Under the pieces are notes generated by a model. That model had not been told where the DNA came from. It did not search any database and saw only the letters and a list, made by a program, of their open reading frames with translations. Source: Clostridium algoriphilum (GTDB taxonomy: Bacteria > Bacillota > Clostridia > Clostridiales > Clostridiaceae). Taken from it: a DNA stretch of 64,000 nt. Of the stretch, positions 36,697-46,406 are shown piece after piece. Position numbers and translations under genes: made by a program. Numbering within the stretch: position 1 is the first letter of the stretch; each line of letters starts with the position of its first letter. The stretch spans positions 61,783-125,782 of the forward strand of contig NZ_JAIZZK010000009.1 of the NCBI RefSeq assembly GCF_020443705.1, given 5' to 3'.

Positions 36697-39192
36697 GTGA
36701 GAATATTCTTTAAATATATAGCCAAATGCATGTTAGAGAAGAAAGCAAGATTTTGCTTGTTGATTTTGGCTATAGCAATGAGTACAGGGTTATTAGTAAC
36801 AGTTTCAGGAACAGTTAAGATTGCAATTAGCAGTTTTGAAAAACCAATGACCGAATTATTTGAGGGGAAAGAAATAATTATAACATCTAAGGGGTCTGAA
36901 CCTTTCTTTAAGACGAAAGATATAAAAGAAAAAGGAATTAAAAATATAAGCGGTGAGATTGACTTATCAGCAACAACTAATGGGGATGAAATAAATAATG
37001 TAACCATTAGAGGGAAGGAAGACAAAAACATAAACAAAGATAATTTAATTGAAGGTGACTTAAGTACATTCACTGGAGCAAAGTGTATAATTTCCCAAAG
37101 AACATCTGAGGAAAAAAAATTAAAGATAAATGATGAATTAGAATTATTTATAGCAGGAGAAAGTAAAAAGTATAAAGTCGCAGTCATAAGTGCGAATGAG
37201 GCAACTTTTTATAATGATAAGAAAACGACCTATCAAATAATAGTTCCATATAAATATATATCGAAGCAATATAAAGTGGAAGGGAAATATAACTACGTAA
37301 CAGCGAATAAATCATTAGATGGTCTAAAAGAAAGTGTAAAGAAGTTTAATGATAACAATACACAATTTGCTGCCAAGGAACTTTTTGATGCAGCATCTAT
37401 TGAAAAGCAAATTGGTTCATTTACGAAAGTATTATATGCAATGCTTGTAATAGTATTATTTATGAGTGCAATAATTATATATGGTTCATTTAAATTAACC
37501 ATAACTGAGAGGTTACCTGTAATAGGAACATTTTTAAGTCAAGGGGCAACAAACTGGACTGTAGAAAAGATACTTTTACTCGAGAGTATAGGCTATGGAA
37601 TAATAGGAGCAATTTTTGGAAATATTTTTGGATATGGAGGTCTGTATTTAATCAATTATTTTATATCGCCATTAAAGGATTATGGAATAATTGAAAAGTT
37701 TTCAGTGAATCCACTATATTTTGTTATAGGAGCGATCTTTGCAATAGTATTCTCTTGCATATCAGCAATAGTTCCAATAATAAAAATAAGAAAGTTAGAA
37801 GTAAAGGAAGTTATATTAAACAATGTGAATATATCAATGCGCATAGGATGGGTAAAATTTATCATTGGGACTACTATATTAGTAGCTACAATATTTGTAA
37901 ATTCGATAGATGCCCCTTGGGTTAATTCATTAAGTAGTATATTTATACTTGTATCTATCATAGGGCTTGTGCTTATGTATCCTAAGGTAATAGATGTAGT
38001 AACTAATTTATTGTACAAATTATTTAGAGGAAGAAGTAAGGTTATAATATTTTCTCTTAATAACTTAAGAACTTCAAAGGTGCTTATGGGGAATATTACA
38101 CTTATAGTAATTTCTATGTTATCAATATTTATGATTACATCCATAGGGACAAGTATGAAGAATATAGTTACTGGAGCATATCAACAGATGGATTTTGATG
38201 TTTCAGTAACAGGAATTAAAGGGGTGCCTGGAATCCAAGGCGTGAGTGTAACAGATAAACTAATTTCTAAAATAAAAGAAAATAAAAATGTCAATAAGGA
38301 TAGCATTCAAGTATTTAAGTTTGCAATGGGCAGCGCTAACAAGGATACAATGATTTTTCTTGAAGGAGTAGATAGCAAAAAATATCAGAAATTTAATGGA
38401 TATTTAGAATTAGATAGTGATAAATATAGTGAGATGTATAAAAAGTTTGATAAGTCTACAGATAGTGAAATTATTATAACCGACAAGATTAAAAGAGCAC
38501 TGAATGTAAATGTAGGAGATAAAATTACAATTGAAGTGAATGACATAAAAAAGAATCTTAAAATAATAGGAACAATGGATGGCAAAGTATACAATAATGG
38601 TACATTTATATTAATGAAGAATGATGTTATGAAAAAAGAATTTAATGTTATAGAAGCGAATCAAATAGCATTTAAAACTACAAAATCAACAGAGAATGTT
38701 AAAAAAGAATTAAAGACCGTTGTTAAAGATTTTGGAGCAACTGCAACTACAAGGGATGAGTTCCAAAAACAAAATCTGGATCAAAATCAAATGATAGTTA
38801 ATGTTTTAAGTATATTTTCATATTTGGCAATTTTTATAGCGGCACTCGGAGTGCTGAATAATATTACAATAGGTTTCTTACAAAGAAAGGGAGAGCTCGC
38901 AATTTTAAACTCAGTAGGGATGTCAGATGGTGCTAGAAATGGAATGTTACTTTGGGAGTCAGTATTTTCAGTAGTGTGGTCAGTAGTAATAGCTGTTCCT
39001 TATAGTTATTTAGGATTGTCACTACTTACTAAGACTATGACTGCAATGGAAATGCCAATGCGTATAGTTTTAGATATTAAATCTGTACCAATGTACGCAG
39101 TAGCAGCTTTAGTATTAATAGTATTAGGATCATTACCTATAATGCTAAGGAGCAATAAATTATCAATAATAAATGAATTAAAGTATGAATAA
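36697..39192 (+). CDS. FtsX-family ABC transporter permease (MacB/LolC-like)
   Basis: An 831-aa membrane protein of the FtsX superfamily in the duplicated form: N-terminal membrane segment and extracellular domain, a first block of segments (about 250-390), a second N-terminal-type segment (NNLRTSKVLMGNITLIVISM), a second extracellular domain, and the last three segments (ILNSVGMSDGARNGMLLWE, then LIVLGSLPIMLRS). The start GTG 36697 is chosen for AAGGGGGA just upstream; the frame is open back to 36619 without a good RBS. Typical roles are lipid, peptide or bacteriocin handling; none can be assigned. It is followed 13 bases later by its ATPase. Confidence 0.83.
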   Translation: MRIFFKYIAKCMLEKKARFCLLILAIAMSTGLLVTVSGTVKIAISSFEKPMTELFEGKEIIITSKGSEPFFKTKDIKEKGIKNISGEIDLSATTNGDEINNVTIRGKEDKNINKDNLIEGDLSTFTGAKCIISQRTSEEKKLKINDELELFIAGESKKYKVAVISANEATFYNDKKTTYQIIVPYKYISKQYKVEGKYNYVTANKSLDGLKESVKKFNDNNTQFAAKELFDAASIEKQIGSFTKVLYAMLVIVLFMSAIIIYGSFKLTITERLPVIGTFLSQGATNWTVEKILLLESIGYGIIGAIFGNIFGYGGLYLINYFISPLKDYGIIEKFSVNPLYFVIGAIFAIVFSCISAIVPIIKIRKLEVKEVILNNVNISMRIGWVKFIIGTTILVATIFVNSIDAPWVNSLSSIFILVSIIGLVLMYPKVIDVVTNLLYKLFRGRSKVIIFSLNNLRTSKVLMGNITLIVISMLSIFMITSIGTSMKNIVTGAYQQMDFDVSVTGIKGVPGIQGVSVTDKLISKIKENKNVNKDSIQVFKFAMGSANKDTMIFLEGVDSKKYQKFNGYLELDSDKYSEMYKKFDKSTDSEIIITDKIKRALNVNVGDKITIEVNDIKKNLKIIGTMDGKVYNNGTFILMKNDVMKKEFNVIEANQIAFKTTKSTENVKKELKTVVKDFGATATTRDEFQKQNLDQNQMIVNVLSIFSYLAIFIAALGVLNNITIGFLQRKGELAILNSVGMSDGARNGMLLWESVFSVVWSVVIAVPYSYLGLSLLTKTMTAMEMPMRIVLDIKSVPMYAVAALVLIVLGSLPIMLRSNKLSIINELKYE

Positions 39193-39205
39193 AGGGGGAA
39201 ATCCT

Positions 39206-39895
39206 ATGAGTATAATTGAAGTTAATAATTTAAATAAATCATTTAAGGTAGGAAAAGAAAGCGTTAAGGTGCTAAAAAATATAAATTTTAACGTTGAAAA
39301 AGGGGAGTTTATATCAATTATGGGACCATCCGGTGGTGGTAAGTCAACCCTTTTATATTTGCTCGGAGGATTAGATAAACCAACTTCAGGAACAGTGTGC
39401 ATAGATGGCAAAGATATTAGTAGAATAAAGAAAAAAGAAATAAGCTGGATGAGAAGAAATAAGCTGGGATTTGTATTCCAATTTTATAATCTAGTGCCAA
39501 ACCTAAGCGTAGAGGATAATATAATGCTTCCAATAATATTAGATGGCAAAAGGCTTAAAGATTATAATAAAAAGCTTGAGGAAATATTAGATATAATTGG
39601 TATGCAAGACACGAGAAAGTTGACTCCAAGGGAATTATCAGGAGGACAGCAACAGAGGGTTGCTATAGCAAGAGCCTTAATTTTTGAACCGGAAATAATA
39701 TTTTTGGATGAACCAATTGGAAACCTTGATTCAAAAACTGGGACAGATATAATGAAGTTATTTAAAAAGATAAATCAAGAATACGGAAAAACACTGATAC
39801 AAGTAACTCACTCGTCTGATGCTGCCCAATATGGTACATCTATAATAAAATTAATTGATGGAGAAATAGTTGATAGAGAAGAACTTGTGGAATAA
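39206..39895 (+). CDS. ABC transporter ATP-binding protein (LolD/MacB type)
   Basis: A 229-aa ATPase: Walker A GPSGGGKST (about 38-46), Q loop FQFYNLVPNLSV, signature LSGGQQQRVAIARAL, Walker B IIFLDEPIGNLD and H-loop THSSD. The TALxGLD-like LLGGLDKPTSG segment and the size fit the LolD/MacB subgroup that pairs with FtsX permeases such as the preceding gene. The start at 39206 is chosen because AAAGGGGGA lies 7 bases before it; the ATG at 39185 overlaps the permease end. No sensor kinase or regulator gene sits beside this pair. Confidence 0.9.
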   Translation: MSIIEVNNLNKSFKVGKESVKVLKNINFNVEKGEFISIMGPSGGGKSTLLYLLGGLDKPTSGTVCIDGKDISRIKKKEISWMRRNKLGFVFQFYNLVPNLSVEDNIMLPIILDGKRLKDYNKKLEEILDIIGMQDTRKLTPRELSGGQQQRVAIARALIFEPEIIFLDEPIGNLDSKTGTDIMKLFKKINQEYGKTLIQVTHSSDAAQYGTSIIKLIDGEIVDREELVE

Positions 39896-39921
39896 GTTGT
39901 ATAATAAAGGTTATAGTGAAC

Positions 39922-39957
39922 CAAAAAAAACCATCTGAAATCAGATGGCTTTTTTTA
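39922..39957 (+). terminator. terminator of the ABC operon
   Basis: CCATCTGA (39931-39938), 2-base loop, TCAGATGG (39941-39948), flanked by an A run and CTTTTTTT. Functional in the plus direction and possibly both. Confidence 0.85.
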
Positions 39958-40091
39958 TACTAAAATTTGCAGAACACGGTAATATATCATCATATACCTC
40001 AAATTGACTTCATGAATTACCTAGTATACAATCAATTTATACAAAAGTAAATTACTAATAATTTAATAAAATACATATGAGGTGGTAGACG

Positions 40092-40553
40092 ATGATTTTA
40101 GATAAAAGCACAGGAGATTTAATAATTGATGAAAATCATATTATAAAAGCGGGAATGTCTATAGAGGAAATCAAAAACTCTAATATTAAAGATCTGTTAA
40201 CAGAAGATGGAAAAAGGAACTTAGAAGCTGAGAGACATCCGTATCTTTTATTAAAAAGGATAGTTGTCGATGGTGCTGATGTAGATATAAATTTAAATAT
40301 CTTAAGTAATAAAGTCATAAAAATTACATTTAATGTAGATGATGCATCTAGAAAATGCCATTTTAATCAAGATTATGTTGAATTTGGAGAACTAGTAGAA
40401 AAAAATAAAGCATTGATGAGAAAAATGTTAGACGTTAAATACATAGATGAGGATGTAGATTTTCAAGGTGGATATGCTGTGCTTGATTCAGAAATAAGAA
40501 GTCCTAGTGTACGCATTAGAATTAATTATTTATATGAAAACGAGGCTAAGTAG
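40092..40553 (+). CDS. unrecognised acidic protein (153 aa), first gene of a two-gene unit
   Basis: No signal peptide or membrane segment. The N-terminal half is mixed helical (ILDKSTGDLIIDENHIIKAG, MSIEEIKNSNIKDLL). The C-terminal half has strand-like blocks ending in VDFQGGYAVLDSEIRSPSVR followed by IRINYLY, a pattern reminiscent of small immunity-type proteins (impression only). The next gene starts 3 bases after its stop, so the two are almost certainly co-translated. GAGGTGG lies 8 bases before ATG 40092. It and its partner directly precede the type IV secretion operon in the same orientation. Function unknown. Confidence 0.65.
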   Translation: MILDKSTGDLIIDENHIIKAGMSIEEIKNSNIKDLLTEDGKRNLEAERHPYLLLKRIVVDGADVDINLNILSNKVIKITFNVDDASRKCHFNQDYVEFGELVEKNKALMRKMLDVKYIDEDVDFQGGYAVLDSEIRSPSVRIRINYLYENEAK

Positions 40554-40556
40554 AGT

Positions 40557-42530
40557 ATGAAATATAAACCCTATCCTGTTTTATTCAACAAAATGTTTCA
40601 AGGACAAAAATGGTATATAGGTGTAGATAATTTAAAAAATTCTACTTTGAAAAATGGAGAATTAATTGTTGCGCTTGAAATGCCAAATGGTGGAGGTAAT
40701 TATTTCTTACCATTAGAGGAATTTAAAAAATTAAATCTAGATGTAACAGCTTTATGTCAAGGAGTTCAAGTTAGTGCTTGGTATGATGAAATTGCTAAAG
40801 AGAATATAGCTAAGTATAAGCCTACTGCCAGGTTATATGCTGTAAACCTTCAGGTAAAGATAGCTGTTGGTGATACCACTGCAAATCCTCAATATGGTCT
40901 AGGAGGAATAACACAAATATTAATTCCGCATGGCTTAGAAATAACAAAAAATGCTTACAAAAATTTCGAGAATCCAGATTATACTAAAAATATTACACTA
41001 ATTCCTATAAATTTAAATGACTATAAACTAGATACAAGATTGTTACGGAGTACACAATATAAAATAGAAGAAATAAGTAACTTATATAAAGAAAATATAA
41101 ATAAAAAAGATGGTTATATCGATCTTAAGAATAAGGATATATCTTTAGATGTATATAAAGCGATGGATGAAAAAAGAATTGTTCATGAACAAATTGTAAC
41201 ATATAATTGTTTAATGAAAGAATATACAGATGAATTAAAAAATCCTGAGATGGATTTTAAGTATATTGAAGAGTTAAAAGTAAAATTAAACAAATTTGAA
41301 AAGAAAATTAACAGTGAAAGAAATATACTTAAGGATCAAATTATTGAATTACGAAATACCCCTGATTTATTAAATGGTATTTCAAAGGAAAATATTGAAC
41401 ATTTACTTGATAGTGAAAATAGTTGTCCTAAATATACTTTGGAGCAGAAGTCTTATTTAGAAAATAAATTACAATTCCTTGAAGATAATCTTAGTATAGA
41501 AGAAAAGATTAAACTTAATGTAGATATATCAGAAAAAAAAGATAATACTAAATGCTTCAAAATTGTTGCATCTAAAGAACAGGAAATTAAAGAAATGTAT
41601 ACAGATGTCACTAGGGAGTCTGATTTGAAAGTAAAGGCATTAGATCATCGTGAATTAATACATACCCCTAATGTAGATCCTTTTAAAAAAGAATTACTTT
41701 GTACTCTAAAGGCGAAAGACAATTTAAATATTATAGCTATCCAAACAGATGATTCAAAGGTGAAAAAAATTTGCAGTGAAAAGTTAGCAGAAGTTGATAG
41801 TAATCTAGAAAAAGTAGAAGGTCAAATATCTTTAAGAGGAGTAATTGACAAAACAACCTTTGATGAAAAAATAGATTATCTTAAACAAAAGGTAAACAAC
41901 CTTCAGAGATATTTACCTGAAAATAAAATGCTAAATAATGATAATAAAGAAAAACAAATAAATGAACTAAGTATGGATATTCTTGAAAGTAATAAAATTG
42001 ATGGGTGCAAATTCCTAAAGACTATAAATGAATTTTGTGATATAAGTTCTACGATAATAGCAGAAGAAACAGAAATTAGAGAAATGTCAAAAATTTATAA
42101 GCAAATAGATATACTAGAAAATGATGAGATCGATTTAGCTGAAATTAAATGTGATTTGGAAACAATAGATAAGTACAAGCCTATTGTAGAAAAATACAAC
42201 CAAAAAAAGTCTTTTAAAAAAGCCTTTGAAAATGAGCACATTAATGAAATATCAAAGTACAATAGAGCTGAAAAACATTTAGAATCCAAAGAAATAACAA
42301 ATTGGGATCAATATAATAAAGCTAAAGAAATTCACAATGAAAAAGAAAAAGAATTAGAAAATAAAAAATCTCTACATAGTAAAATCACTAATAAATCTGC
42401 TATAGATCAACGATTAGAACTATCTAAGTCTAAGAAGAAACAAAGGGAATTCATTACCCCCCCAAGTAAACCAATAATAACAAAAGTAGTTAGTCATAAA
42501 TATGATCTATCATTGGAGTGTAGCTTATAA
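40557..42530 (+). CDS. unrecognised 657-aa protein: globular N-terminal domain plus long coiled coil
   Basis: The first ~150 residues look like a compact beta-rich domain (FQGQKWYIGVDNL, FLPLEEFKKL, ARLYAVNLQVKIAVGD, then NPQYGLGGITQILIPHG). The remaining ~500 are very rich in Lys/Glu/Asn with heptad-like stretches and predicted long coiled coils. There is no signal peptide or membrane segment. It starts 3 bases after the preceding gene and has only a weak RBS, implying coupling. The GLGG-TQILIP stretch vaguely recalls the end of TNT-type NADase domains, but conserved residues cannot be confirmed, so no function is claimed. It may be an effector, scaffold or plasmid maintenance protein linked to the downstream secretion operon. 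Confidence 0.62.
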   Translation: MKYKPYPVLFNKMFQGQKWYIGVDNLKNSTLKNGELIVALEMPNGGGNYFLPLEEFKKLNLDVTALCQGVQVSAWYDEIAKENIAKYKPTARLYAVNLQVKIAVGDTTANPQYGLGGITQILIPHGLEITKNAYKNFENPDYTKNITLIPINLNDYKLDTRLLRSTQYKIEEISNLYKENINKKDGYIDLKNKDISLDVYKAMDEKRIVHEQIVTYNCLMKEYTDELKNPEMDFKYIEELKVKLNKFEKKINSERNILKDQIIELRNTPDLLNGISKENIEHLLDSENSCPKYTLEQKSYLENKLQFLEDNLSIEEKIKLNVDISEKKDNTKCFKIVASKEQEIKEMYTDVTRESDLKVKALDHRELIHTPNVDPFKKELLCTLKAKDNLNIIAIQTDDSKVKKICSEKLAEVDSNLEKVEGQISLRGVIDKTTFDEKIDYLKQKVNNLQRYLPENKMLNNDNKEKQINELSMDILESNKIDGCKFLKTINEFCDISSTIIAEETEIREMSKIYKQIDILENDEIDLAEIKCDLETIDKYKPIVEKYNQKKSFKKAFENEHINEISKYNRAEKHLESKEITNWDQYNKAKEIHNEKEKELENKKSLHSKITNKSAIDQRLELSKSKKKQREFITPPSKPIITKVVSHKYDLSLECSL

Positions 42531-43011
42531 TATTAATTTAATATTTAGGGTTATGGGTACGACAATGATTTGTGTAAAAATTCAGCCACTTAAGCCACTA
42601 AATTCCTATTTGAAGAAATACTGCATTATTCAGAAAAATGAATATTGAGGTATTTTATTTTTTTGTCGTATTACAATAAAAGCATATAATGGAATATATT
42701 TAAATTAAGTCCTTTTATGTCGAAAAATGATTATTATTTCCATGGAATTTCTTGCTTTATAATCGGCGGTAATGCATAATAAGAGTATAGAAAGGTAGCA
42801 AAATAGCCTGATTGGAGGAGATGAAGCAAAACAACCTTATAAAACATATAAGAAAAGAAAATATTGAAAATTAAAAGTTAAAATAGCGAAACATGTAGTA
42901 TTTTAAACTGTTTGCAAGATAGACATTTTGTATAAAAAAGTAGATTGCAAGTATTAAAGTGAAGATTGATGTATAGAATATTACATCAAATATAGGAAGG
43001 GGTAAAAAAAG
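42531..43011 (+). other. 481-base non-coding leader of the secretion operon
   Basis: No ORF of note. TACGACAA (42558-42565) is mirrored by TTGTCGTA (42663-42670), bounding a segment of about 113 bp that could be a small decayed element or a structured site. A near-perfect dyad TTGATGTA (42966-42973) / TACATCAA (42982-42989) sits just before the pilin RBS. The purine-rich 42781-42835 region could be an RNA structure, but I cannot match it to a riboswitch class. An origin of transfer could lie here; no nic-site consensus was recognised. Confidence 0.4.
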
Positions 43012-43356
43012 ATGAAAAGCAAAAACATGAAAAAAATCAAGAGCAGTTTAGTTGCTGCATATGTGGCAGGGGTATCAATTATAAATTCAATACCAGTTTT
43101 GGCAGCAAGTGATGAAGCAACAGTAACAGCTAAAGTAAATCAAGGATTATCAGTAATTCAAGGGGTTCTAACAGGTATTATTGTTGTAGTTGGAGTTATA
43201 GCAGCACTCAAGGTAATTATATCAAAATTGCCAAGTTTAGACGATCCTCATGTGAAAAACGATATGTGGAAAAGTGTAGGAACAATAGGTTTAGCAGTTG
43301 CAGTTGGTGGGTCTTTAGTATGGCTAATTCCTTGGATATATGGTTTGTTTCAATAA
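43012..43356 (+). CDS. TrbC/VirB2-like pilin-type protein of the secretion operon
   Basis: A 114-aa protein. It has a Sec-type signal with basic start (MKSKNMKKIKSSLVAAYVAG) and likely cleavage near VLAA, then a short loop and two hydrophobic helices (VLTGIIVVVGVIAALKVII and TIGLAVAVGGSLVWLIPWIY). This is the size and topology of VirB2/TrbC-family subunits in Gram-positive T4SS. First gene of the operon, with a strong RBS AGGAAGGGG. Confidence 0.72.
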   Translation: MKSKNMKKIKSSLVAAYVAGVSIINSIPVLAASDEATVTAKVNQGLSVIQGVLTGIIVVVGVIAALKVIISKLPSLDDPHVKNDMWKSVGTIGLAVAVGGSLVWLIPWIYGLFQ

Positions 43357-43380
43357 GAAAAAATAAATGAGGTGAATGAT

Positions 43381-43797
43381 TTGGAAGATAAAGAGGGCTT
43401 AAAAAAAGCTTTACTTGAATTATTGGGAGAAGAAGAAAATGGAAGAACAGGAAAAAGGTTTTTTTTTCCTGGTAATGTAGAAAAGGGATATAACATAGTG
43501 CAAGGATTATCTGTAACAGATGTTGCGAAGTTTATAGTACCTTCATTATTATTATCTACAATTATAGTGGTTATACCTCCATATAGTAGTGTATTCTTTT
43601 GGATAATAAAAGGTATATTTGATTGTTTAATTTTATGTACAGGCTTTGTTATGGCAATTTTAAGACCTATTAAAAACAGGAGTAATATAAAGTGTTTGGA
43701 TTATATAAAAATGAGAATTTCATTTTTAAACAAGCAAAAGATGTATTATATAAAGCCTAAAGAAAGGGGGAATTTAAGTAATGGCACAGGAAAATAA
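43381..43797 (+). CDS. PrgI/TrsC-like inner-membrane component (VirB3 position)
   Basis: A 138-aa protein. After a 50-residue cytoplasmic N-terminus come two close membrane segments (FIVPSLLLSTIIVVIPPYSS and IIKGIFDCLILCTGFVMAIL) and a basic C-terminal tail. The TTG at 43381 is the likely start because GAGGTGA lies 5 bases upstream; a GTG at 43372 would overlap that RBS. Its 3' end overlaps the next gene by 17 bases. Position before the TrsD/VirB4 genes matches VirB3/PrgI-type proteins. Confidence 0.62.
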   Translation: MEDKEGLKKALLELLGEEENGRTGKRFFFPGNVEKGYNIVQGLSVTDVAKFIVPSLLLSTIIVVIPPYSSVFFWIIKGIFDCLILCTGFVMAILRPIKNRSNIKCLDYIKMRISFLNKQKMYYIKPKERGNLSNGTGK

Positions 43798-44389
43798 AAA
43801 ATTATATTTACAAGATATAAGCCCTATAGAAGGAATATATAGTGATTTTGTACTGCTAAAAAATAGCGAACTAATTGTAATGATAAAAGTTGAAGGGGTA
43901 AACATGGATCTTCTTGCAGAATATGAACAAAACAGTTTATTCGAAGATTATGGGGCTTTTTTAATGTCAAATAACAATGAAAGTTTACAAACTGTAAGCA
44001 TGACAGTTCCATTAGATTTAAAAAGATATAATCTATATTGGAAAAAACGTTATTTAAGTATTAAAAATTCTAAAATGGAAAACTCCGAATCAAAAAAACA
44101 TTTACAACAATTAATTGCAGCTAATTGCATGCATTATCAAGATATAGAATTAAATTCAGAATTAACAACACAACAACATCTAGTTGTATTAAGTCAAAAA
44201 ATACAGAAAAGAACATTAGTAGAGTTAAGTAATGCTGAAAAGGAATTAAGAGAAAAAATGTCAAAGGTTAAAAATTCACTAGAATCAATGCTTGAATCTC
44301 ATGATGTAAGCTTAGAAATATTAAGTACAAAAGAAACTATTTCGACGTTACATAGATTCATAGATTTTAAATATTCAATATATGCTTAG
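43781..44389 (+). CDS. TrsD-like protein of the secretion operon
   Basis: A 202-aa soluble protein: an N-terminal alpha/beta domain (IEGIYSDFVLLKNSELIVMI, then VEGVNMDLLAEYEQ) and a helical C-terminal half (VELSNAEKELREKMSKVKNS). The N-terminal block resembles the start of VirB4-type proteins, and the gene immediately precedes virB4, as trsD precedes trsE in staphylococcal conjugative plasmids. It may be a separated N-terminal domain of the ATPase. RBS AAAGGGGG lies inside the previous gene. Confidence 0.6.
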   Translation: MAQENKKLYLQDISPIEGIYSDFVLLKNSELIVMIKVEGVNMDLLAEYEQNSLFEDYGAFLMSNNNESLQTVSMTVPLDLKRYNLYWKKRYLSIKNSKMENSESKKHLQQLIAANCMHYQDIELNSELTTQQHLVVLSQKIQKRTLVELSNAEKELREKMSKVKNSLESMLESHDVSLEILSTKETISTLHRFIDFKYSIYA

Positions 44390-44402
44390 GACGGAGGGAA
44401 AA

Positions 44403-46400
44403 ATGAAATTATTAAAAAGTAAAAAAAAGAAAGAAGTAAAAGAGCAAATAAAGGAACCTGTTAAAAAAGACGAAATATCGGGTTTAATTGATGCAACACC
44501 AATTGATGCAATTTACCCTTTTATTTATAAAGAAAATAAGGATTGTGTAGAAATGGGTGGCAATTATATAAGAGTAATAGCTTTCACCTCGTACCCTAAT
44601 GAACAAAAGGGAAATTGGTTATCAGATCTAAAAAGAATGAAGGGTAATATTACAATAAGCCAATACATAGAACCAACAGATGCATCAATAATGCTAGAGC
44701 ATTATAATTCAAGTTTTAAAAATAAAGAAGCAGAATTATTAAAAACACATGACCCCCAATATAAAATAAAATTAAAAAAAGAAATGAAAAGCGCTGCTTA
44801 TCAATTGGAAGAAGCTTTGAACAATAAATCAGGATTTGTGTACATTTATACATATATTTTAATACAAGCACAAGAACAAGAGGAACTTAAACTATTAGAA
44901 GAAAAGATACAGCGTATCTTAATGAAACTACATATAAAAGGTATAGTACCATACTACCAAATGAATAATGCTTACTGGTCAGCTTTACCATTAAAACAAA
45001 ATTTACTAAAAGAATATACTTATCAAATGAGCAATACAACCGCAGCAAGTAGTTTTTTCCCTTTTGATGACAGCGAAATTTGCGATTTATCGCCAAAGTC
45101 ACAAATAGAAGGAATTAATAAAAAAACTAATTCCTTAGTAGCAATTAACTATTTAGACGATAAAAAAACATTAAATCAAAATATGTTTGTAATTGGAACA
45201 AGTGGAGTTGGAAAAACAACATATTTAAAAAGAAAAATTATAAATTTAATAGCCCAAGGTAAAAAGATATATATTATAGATCCTGAAAATGAATATACAG
45301 ATATCGTAAATTATTTTGGCGGTACTGTAATTCATTTGAGTTCGGTGTCAGAAACAATAATAAATCCATTTGAAATTTATTCAGATGAATTATCGGATGA
45401 TGAAATAATAAAAAACATAAATAAAGAAAATAGAATCAAGAATTTAATAAAACAAAAATGTCAAAGACTAAAGGGCTTTTTTAAAGTTATCAAAAGTGAT
45501 ATGAGCCAAGTAGAAGCATCCATTATAGAAAGCTTAGTATTGAAATTATATGTTAAGTTAGAAAAATGCAAAGATCTTAAAAATATAACACATGAAGATT
45601 TTCCTATATTAGAGGATCTATATAAATCTTGCGAAGCGTTAAAGATAGAAGACACTGAAAAGTTTTCGCTTATAAGAGATTTTTATTACATACTGGAAAG
45701 TTATGTTTATGGCTCAAATTCATTATTTAATGGGTATACAAATATTGATTTATCTAGTGAAATAGTATCATTTGATTTATCGGCATTACAAACAGAAAAA
45801 GATGTTCAGGGTGCTTGTTACTTAAATATATTCTCTTATTTATGGGACGATATAACAAAGGTTAAGTCTCAAAGCTCAGAGTTAAAAAATGATTATGCTG
45901 CATATATGTTTATAGATGAATTTCACTTTTTATTAAAAAATCAAGAATCATGTGATTTCTTTTTTCAAGCATATAAAAGGTTTAGAAAATATAAAGCAGG
46001 AGCAATAGCTGCAACCCAACAAATTAATGATGTCTTGAAAGCAAATTATAGCGATGGAGATTTAGGAACTGCAGTTGTTGAGAACTCATTCACAAAAGTT
46101 TTCTTTGGAATTGATAATAAGGGCGTTGATGATTTAATTGAAAAACTAAAACTTAATTTTTCAAAGCCTGAAATATCATTACTTAGGGCTAAACGACAAG
46201 GTGAAGCATTAATGATTTATGGAACAAAACGTGTTTTTATGAAAATAGAATTAACAAAAGAGGAATTAAGATTATGTAATCCCAAAAGATATACTGAAAA
46301 ATATGAAGAAGATGCAAAAATCCAGCCTGATTATGAAAAGGAACTTTATATAAGTCCTCTTGAAATTGAAGAAGTAAACAATTATGACGGAAGGGAATAA
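44403..46400 (+). CDS. virB4: VirB4-family T4SS ATPase (TrsE-like)
   Basis: A 665-aa cytoplasmic or membrane-associated ATPase powering T4SS assembly. The N-terminal region (about 30-240) corresponds to the VirB4 N-domain. The C-terminal RecA-like domain has Walker A GTSGVGKTTYL near 266, IIDPENEYTD, Walker B YMFIDEFHFLL near 500 and AATQQINDVL. ATG 44403 has CGGAGGG 5 bases upstream; an in-frame ATG at 44382 overlaps the previous gene. The next gene starts 6 bases after the stop. Confidence 0.92.
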   Translation: MKLLKSKKKKEVKEQIKEPVKKDEISGLIDATPIDAIYPFIYKENKDCVEMGGNYIRVIAFTSYPNEQKGNWLSDLKRMKGNITISQYIEPTDASIMLEHYNSSFKNKEAELLKTHDPQYKIKLKKEMKSAAYQLEEALNNKSGFVYIYTYILIQAQEQEELKLLEEKIQRILMKLHIKGIVPYYQMNNAYWSALPLKQNLLKEYTYQMSNTTAASSFFPFDDSEICDLSPKSQIEGINKKTNSLVAINYLDDKKTLNQNMFVIGTSGVGKTTYLKRKIINLIAQGKKIYIIDPENEYTDIVNYFGGTVIHLSSVSETIINPFEIYSDELSDDEIIKNINKENRIKNLIKQKCQRLKGFFKVIKSDMSQVEASIIESLVLKLYVKLEKCKDLKNITHEDFPILEDLYKSCEALKIEDTEKFSLIRDFYYILESYVYGSNSLFNGYTNIDLSSEIVSFDLSALQTEKDVQGACYLNIFSYLWDDITKVKSQSSELKNDYAAYMFIDEFHFLLKNQESCDFFFQAYKRFRKYKAGAIAATQQINDVLKANYSDGDLGTAVVENSFTKVFFGIDNKGVDDLIEKLKLNFSKPEISLLRAKRQGEALMIYGTKRVFMKIELTKEELRLCNPKRYTEKYEEDAKIQPDYEKELYISPLEIEEVNNYDGRE

Positions 46401-46406
46401 TAGGAT

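Noticed and set aside
42781..42840. Riboswitch in the T4SS operon leader
   Set aside because: The purine-rich stretch was compared from memory with c-di-GMP, THF, glycine and purine classes; none of the conserved cores is present.
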